A DNA stretch of 16,011 bases, taken from positions 1-16,011 of the forward strand of contig UQXP01000039.1 in NCBI GenBank assembly GCA_900545055.1. The letters run 5' to 3'. Position numbers and translations under genes: made by a program. This DNA comes from an uncultured Collinsella sp. Lineage in GTDB: Bacteria; Actinomycetota; Coriobacteriia; Coriobacteriales; Coriobacteriaceae. The notes beneath the pieces were generated by a model that had not been told where the DNA came from, made no database searches, and was given only the letters and a program-made list of their open reading frames with translations. Below, piece by piece: positions 13,835-16,011 of this stretch. Within the stretch, counting starts at the first letter, position 1. Every line of letters starts with the position of its first letter.

Positions 13835-14890
13835 GTGGACGAGCGCGCGCAACATGACGGTTTTGGCCGCGACATCAACTACCTGCGCATTGCCGTTACC
13901 GACAAGTGCAATTTCCGCTGCATCTACTGCATGCCTGCCGATGGCGTGGCGCCGCGCGCACACGATGAGCTGCTCAGCGCCGAGGAAATCGCCCGCTTTG
14001 TGGGTCTGGTGGCGGGGGAGGGCATTCGCCGCGTACGCCTGACGGGTGGCGAGCCGCTGGTCAGCCGCCGCATTATCCCGCTCATTCGCGACATCCGCGC
14101 GATCCCGCAGATCGAGGATATTTCGCTCACCACCAACGGCGCCTTGCTGCCCAAGCTGGCGCCGCAGCTCAAAGACGCCGGGCTCGACCGCGTCAACATT
14201 TCACTCGACACGCTCGACCCCGCGCTCTTTGGGAAGATCACGCGCCTGGGTCGGCTCGAGCAGACTATGGCCGGCATCGATGCGGCGCTTGCTTGGGGCT
14301 TTGAGCCGGTTAAGGTTAACTGCGTGGTGGTTCGCCGGCTCAACCAGGATGTGGCGGCCCTCGCGCGGCTCACGGTCGACCGCCCCATTCACCTGCGCTT
14401 TATCGAATACATGCCCATCGGCGATGAGCACACGAGCTCGCATTGCGCCGTGGATCCTCATGCGCCCGCGCTCAATCCCGAGCTATGGGACGCGAGCGAT
14501 ACCGTACCGAGCGACGAGCTGCGGGCACGCATCAATGCCGGCGCCGCTGCGGTGGGCCTGGGCGAGCTTGAGCCGCTCGACATCAACGATGCTCCTGCCG
14601 GTGCCGGTCCCGCACGCTACTGGCGCTTTCCGGGCGCGGCGGGCACGGTTGGCTTCATTAGCGCTATGTCCAACCATTTTTGCGCGAGCTGCAATCGTCT
14701 GCGCCTGACGGCGGACGGTAGCGTGCGCCCCTGCCTGTTCAGCGATGCCGAGTATTCGGTGCGCGAGGCGCTACGCCGTGGTGATGATATGCAGGTACTT
14801 TCGATTTGGCGCGATGCCGTGGCCCACAAACCGCAGGAACACGCGATAATTGAGGGTACGCAACGATTTATGTCCCAAATCGGAGGATGA
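13835..14890 (+). CDS. moaA: GTP 3',8-cyclase MoaA (molybdenum cofactor synthesis)
   Basis: MoaA is a radical SAM enzyme that, with MoaC, turns GTP into cyclic pyranopterin monophosphate, the first step of molybdenum cofactor synthesis. This 351-residue protein has the radical SAM cluster CNFRCIYC (Cys25, 29, 32), the SAM-binding RLTGGEPLV, LTTNG and NISLDTL, and the C-terminal second iron-sulfur cluster site FCASCNRLRL...RPC (Cys283, 286, 300). It ends in the Gly-Gly that the family inserts into its active site. The length is normal to slightly long for the family. GTG 13835 is chosen because GGGAGG lies 5 bases before it. The next gene starts 4 bases after the stop, so they form an operon. 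It appears complete and functional. Confidence 0.97.
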   Translation: MDERAQHDGFGRDINYLRIAVTDKCNFRCIYCMPADGVAPRAHDELLSAEEIARFVGLVAGEGIRRVRLTGGEPLVSRRIIPLIRDIRAIPQIEDISLTTNGALLPKLAPQLKDAGLDRVNISLDTLDPALFGKITRLGRLEQTMAGIDAALAWGFEPVKVNCVVVRRLNQDVAALARLTVDRPIHLRFIEYMPIGDEHTSSHCAVDPHAPALNPELWDASDTVPSDELRARINAGAAAVGLGELEPLDINDAPAGAGPARYWRFPGAAGTVGFISAMSNHFCASCNRLRLTADGSVRPCLFSDAEYSVREALRRGDDMQVLSIWRDAVAHKPQEHAIIEGTQRFMSQIGG

Positions 14891-14894
14891 TCAT

Positions 14895-16011
14895 ATGGCC
14901 AAGAGCGGGTACGCCGATGCCACCAAGGCCGCTCGCAGGGCCGCGATGTCTGCCCACAAAGCCACGTCTGCCAACAAAGACGCCGCGTCCGCGGCCGTGC
15001 AGCCGTCCGCGAGCGACAACGCTGCCGACCCCGCCCGCGATGCGCGTCGCGACGAGCTGACGCACGTGGACGCCAAGGGCGAGGTGCGCATGGTCGACGT
15101 ATCCGACAAGGCCGAGACCCATCGCATTGCCATCGCCGAGGGCACCATCCTCATGCATCCCGAGACGCAAGCCATGGTGCTGCAGGACCGCGCCAAAAAG
15201 GGCGACGTGCTTGCCTGCGCGCGCATCGCGGGCATCATGGCCATCAAGCGCACGAGCGACATCATCCCCATGTGCCATCCGCTGCTCATTACCAAGAGCA
15301 AGTGCGATATCGAACCCATCGCTTCGGCGGGAACGCCGACCGACGAGACACCCGAGGGCTGGGCACCGGCACGTCCCGACGGACAGGTCGGTTTTCATGT
15401 GCTGGTCACGGCTGGCGTGACGGGCAAGACCGGCATTGAGATGGAAGCGCTGACCGGTGCGAGTGCCGCGTGCTTGACCATCTACGACATGTGCAAGGCA
15501 GTCGACCGCGGCATGGAGATCGTCGACGTGCGTCTGCTGCACAAGGAAGGTGGCCGCTCAGGCGTGTGGGACCGTGCGGAGCGTCAAGCTGCCGCTGCCG
15601 AGGCAACCGCTGCCGACGGCGCCGCGCCCGCGAGCGCATCCGCCCCGGCCGTGCCCGCAGCTCCCACCCCGGCCGCCCCAGCAATCGCGTTTATCGGTTA
15701 CCAGAACTCGGGCAAGACCACACTTGTCGAGAAGGTCATTGCTGAGCTTACCCGCCGTGGCCTGCGCGTGGGCTCGCTCAAGCATCATGGACATCACGGC
15801 TTTGATATCGACGTGCCCGCCAAGGATACCTGGCGCCATCACCAGGCGGGATCCAAGCACGTGGGTCTCATTTGCGCCACGCGCTGGGCGGAGTACGCCG
15901 ACACACGCGAGGAGGACGAGATGCCGGCGCGCGAGCTGCTGTCACGCTACAACGACGTCGACGTGGTGATCATCGAGGGCTACAAGACCGAGGGCTTCGA
16001 CAACATCGTGG
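14895..16011 (+). CDS. moaC: MoaC-MobB fusion, 3'-truncated by window edge
   Basis: The frame opens at ATG 14895, 8 bases after GGAGG, and runs past the window end (372 codons visible). Residues 1-54 are an Ala-rich polar extension. Residues 55-229 are MoaC: LTHVDAKGEVRMVDVSDKAE, KKGDV, MCHPL with His128, IEMEALTG (Glu182, 184) and TIYDMCKAVD (Asp198, Lys201), matching the family's catalytic residues. An Ala/Pro linker (about 230-263) leads to MobB, a P-loop GTPase-like domain with GYQNSGKTT (268-276), SLKHHGHHGFDID and VVIIEGYK. MoaC completes cyclic pyranopterin synthesis with MoaA; MobB is linked to guanylation of the cofactor. Joining an early-step enzyme to a late-step accessory protein is unusual. 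The domain calls are sure; the C-terminal end is unseen. Confidence 0.93.
   Translation, partial: MAKSGYADATKAARRAAMSAHKATSANKDAASAAVQPSASDNAADPARDARRDELTHVDAKGEVRMVDVSDKAETHRIAIAEGTILMHPETQAMVLQDRAKKGDVLACARIAGIMAIKRTSDIIPMCHPLLITKSKCDIEPIASAGTPTDETPEGWAPARPDGQVGFHVLVTAGVTGKTGIEMEALTGASAACLTIYDMCKAVDRGMEIVDVRLLHKEGGRSGVWDRAERQAAAAEATAADGAAPASASAPAVPAAPTPAAPAIAFIGYQNSGKTTLVEKVIAELTRRGLRVGSLKHHGHHGFDIDVPAKDTWRHHQAGSKHVGLICATRWAEYADTREEDEMPARELLSRYNDVDVVIIEGYKTEGFDNIV

Overview
The window is GC-rich, densely packed bacterial DNA. Gene content, codon use and the Shine-Dalgarno pattern point to an actinobacterium of the class Coriobacteriia, most likely Collinsella or a close relative. The taxon is inferred from protein style and the many short palindromic intergenic repeats; no rRNA is present to prove it. 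Ten protein genes are clear, one 59-codon ORF is probable, and the two end genes are cut by the window edges. No tRNA, rRNA or CRISPR array was seen, and no gene-free stretch exceeds about 260 bases.

Left part (1-3540): the C-terminal portion of a glutamine synthetase family protein is followed 50 bases later by an orphan OmpR-type regulator resembling actinobacterial GlnR, suggesting a nitrogen-related unit. The synthetase appears to have lost several metal ligands, so it may not be an ordinary glutamine synthetase. A strong terminator follows. Next comes a membrane-anchored HtrA-type serine protease, with a hairpin just before its ribosome binding site and a strong terminator after it.

Middle (3540-8630): ligA encodes NAD-dependent DNA ligase, and its stop codon overlaps the start of a 59-residue ORF. 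Convergent to it, on the minus strand, is a two-gene unit of a MATE efflux pump followed by a MerR-family regulator. A promoter with the long spacer and dyad typical of MerR control lies upstream of the pump, so the regulator probably controls its own operon. A divergent promoter drives the next genes.

Right part (8629-16011): two overlapping genes encode the halves of a heterodimeric ABC exporter, one half with a degenerate ATP site as in TM287/288. Then comes a 1.24-kb block: a DUF559/AbiEi-like PD-(D/E)xK nuclease-fold gene between two 65-bp near-palindromic repeats in the same orientation. It looks like an inserted cassette. Finally, molybdenum cofactor genes begin: moaA, then a moaC-mobB fusion running off the window.

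The observations most worth following are the repeat-flanked nuclease-like gene, the synthetase with missing active-site residues, a dispersed 29-bp repeat that also forms the coding 3' end of the first ABC gene, and the MoaC-MobB fusion.
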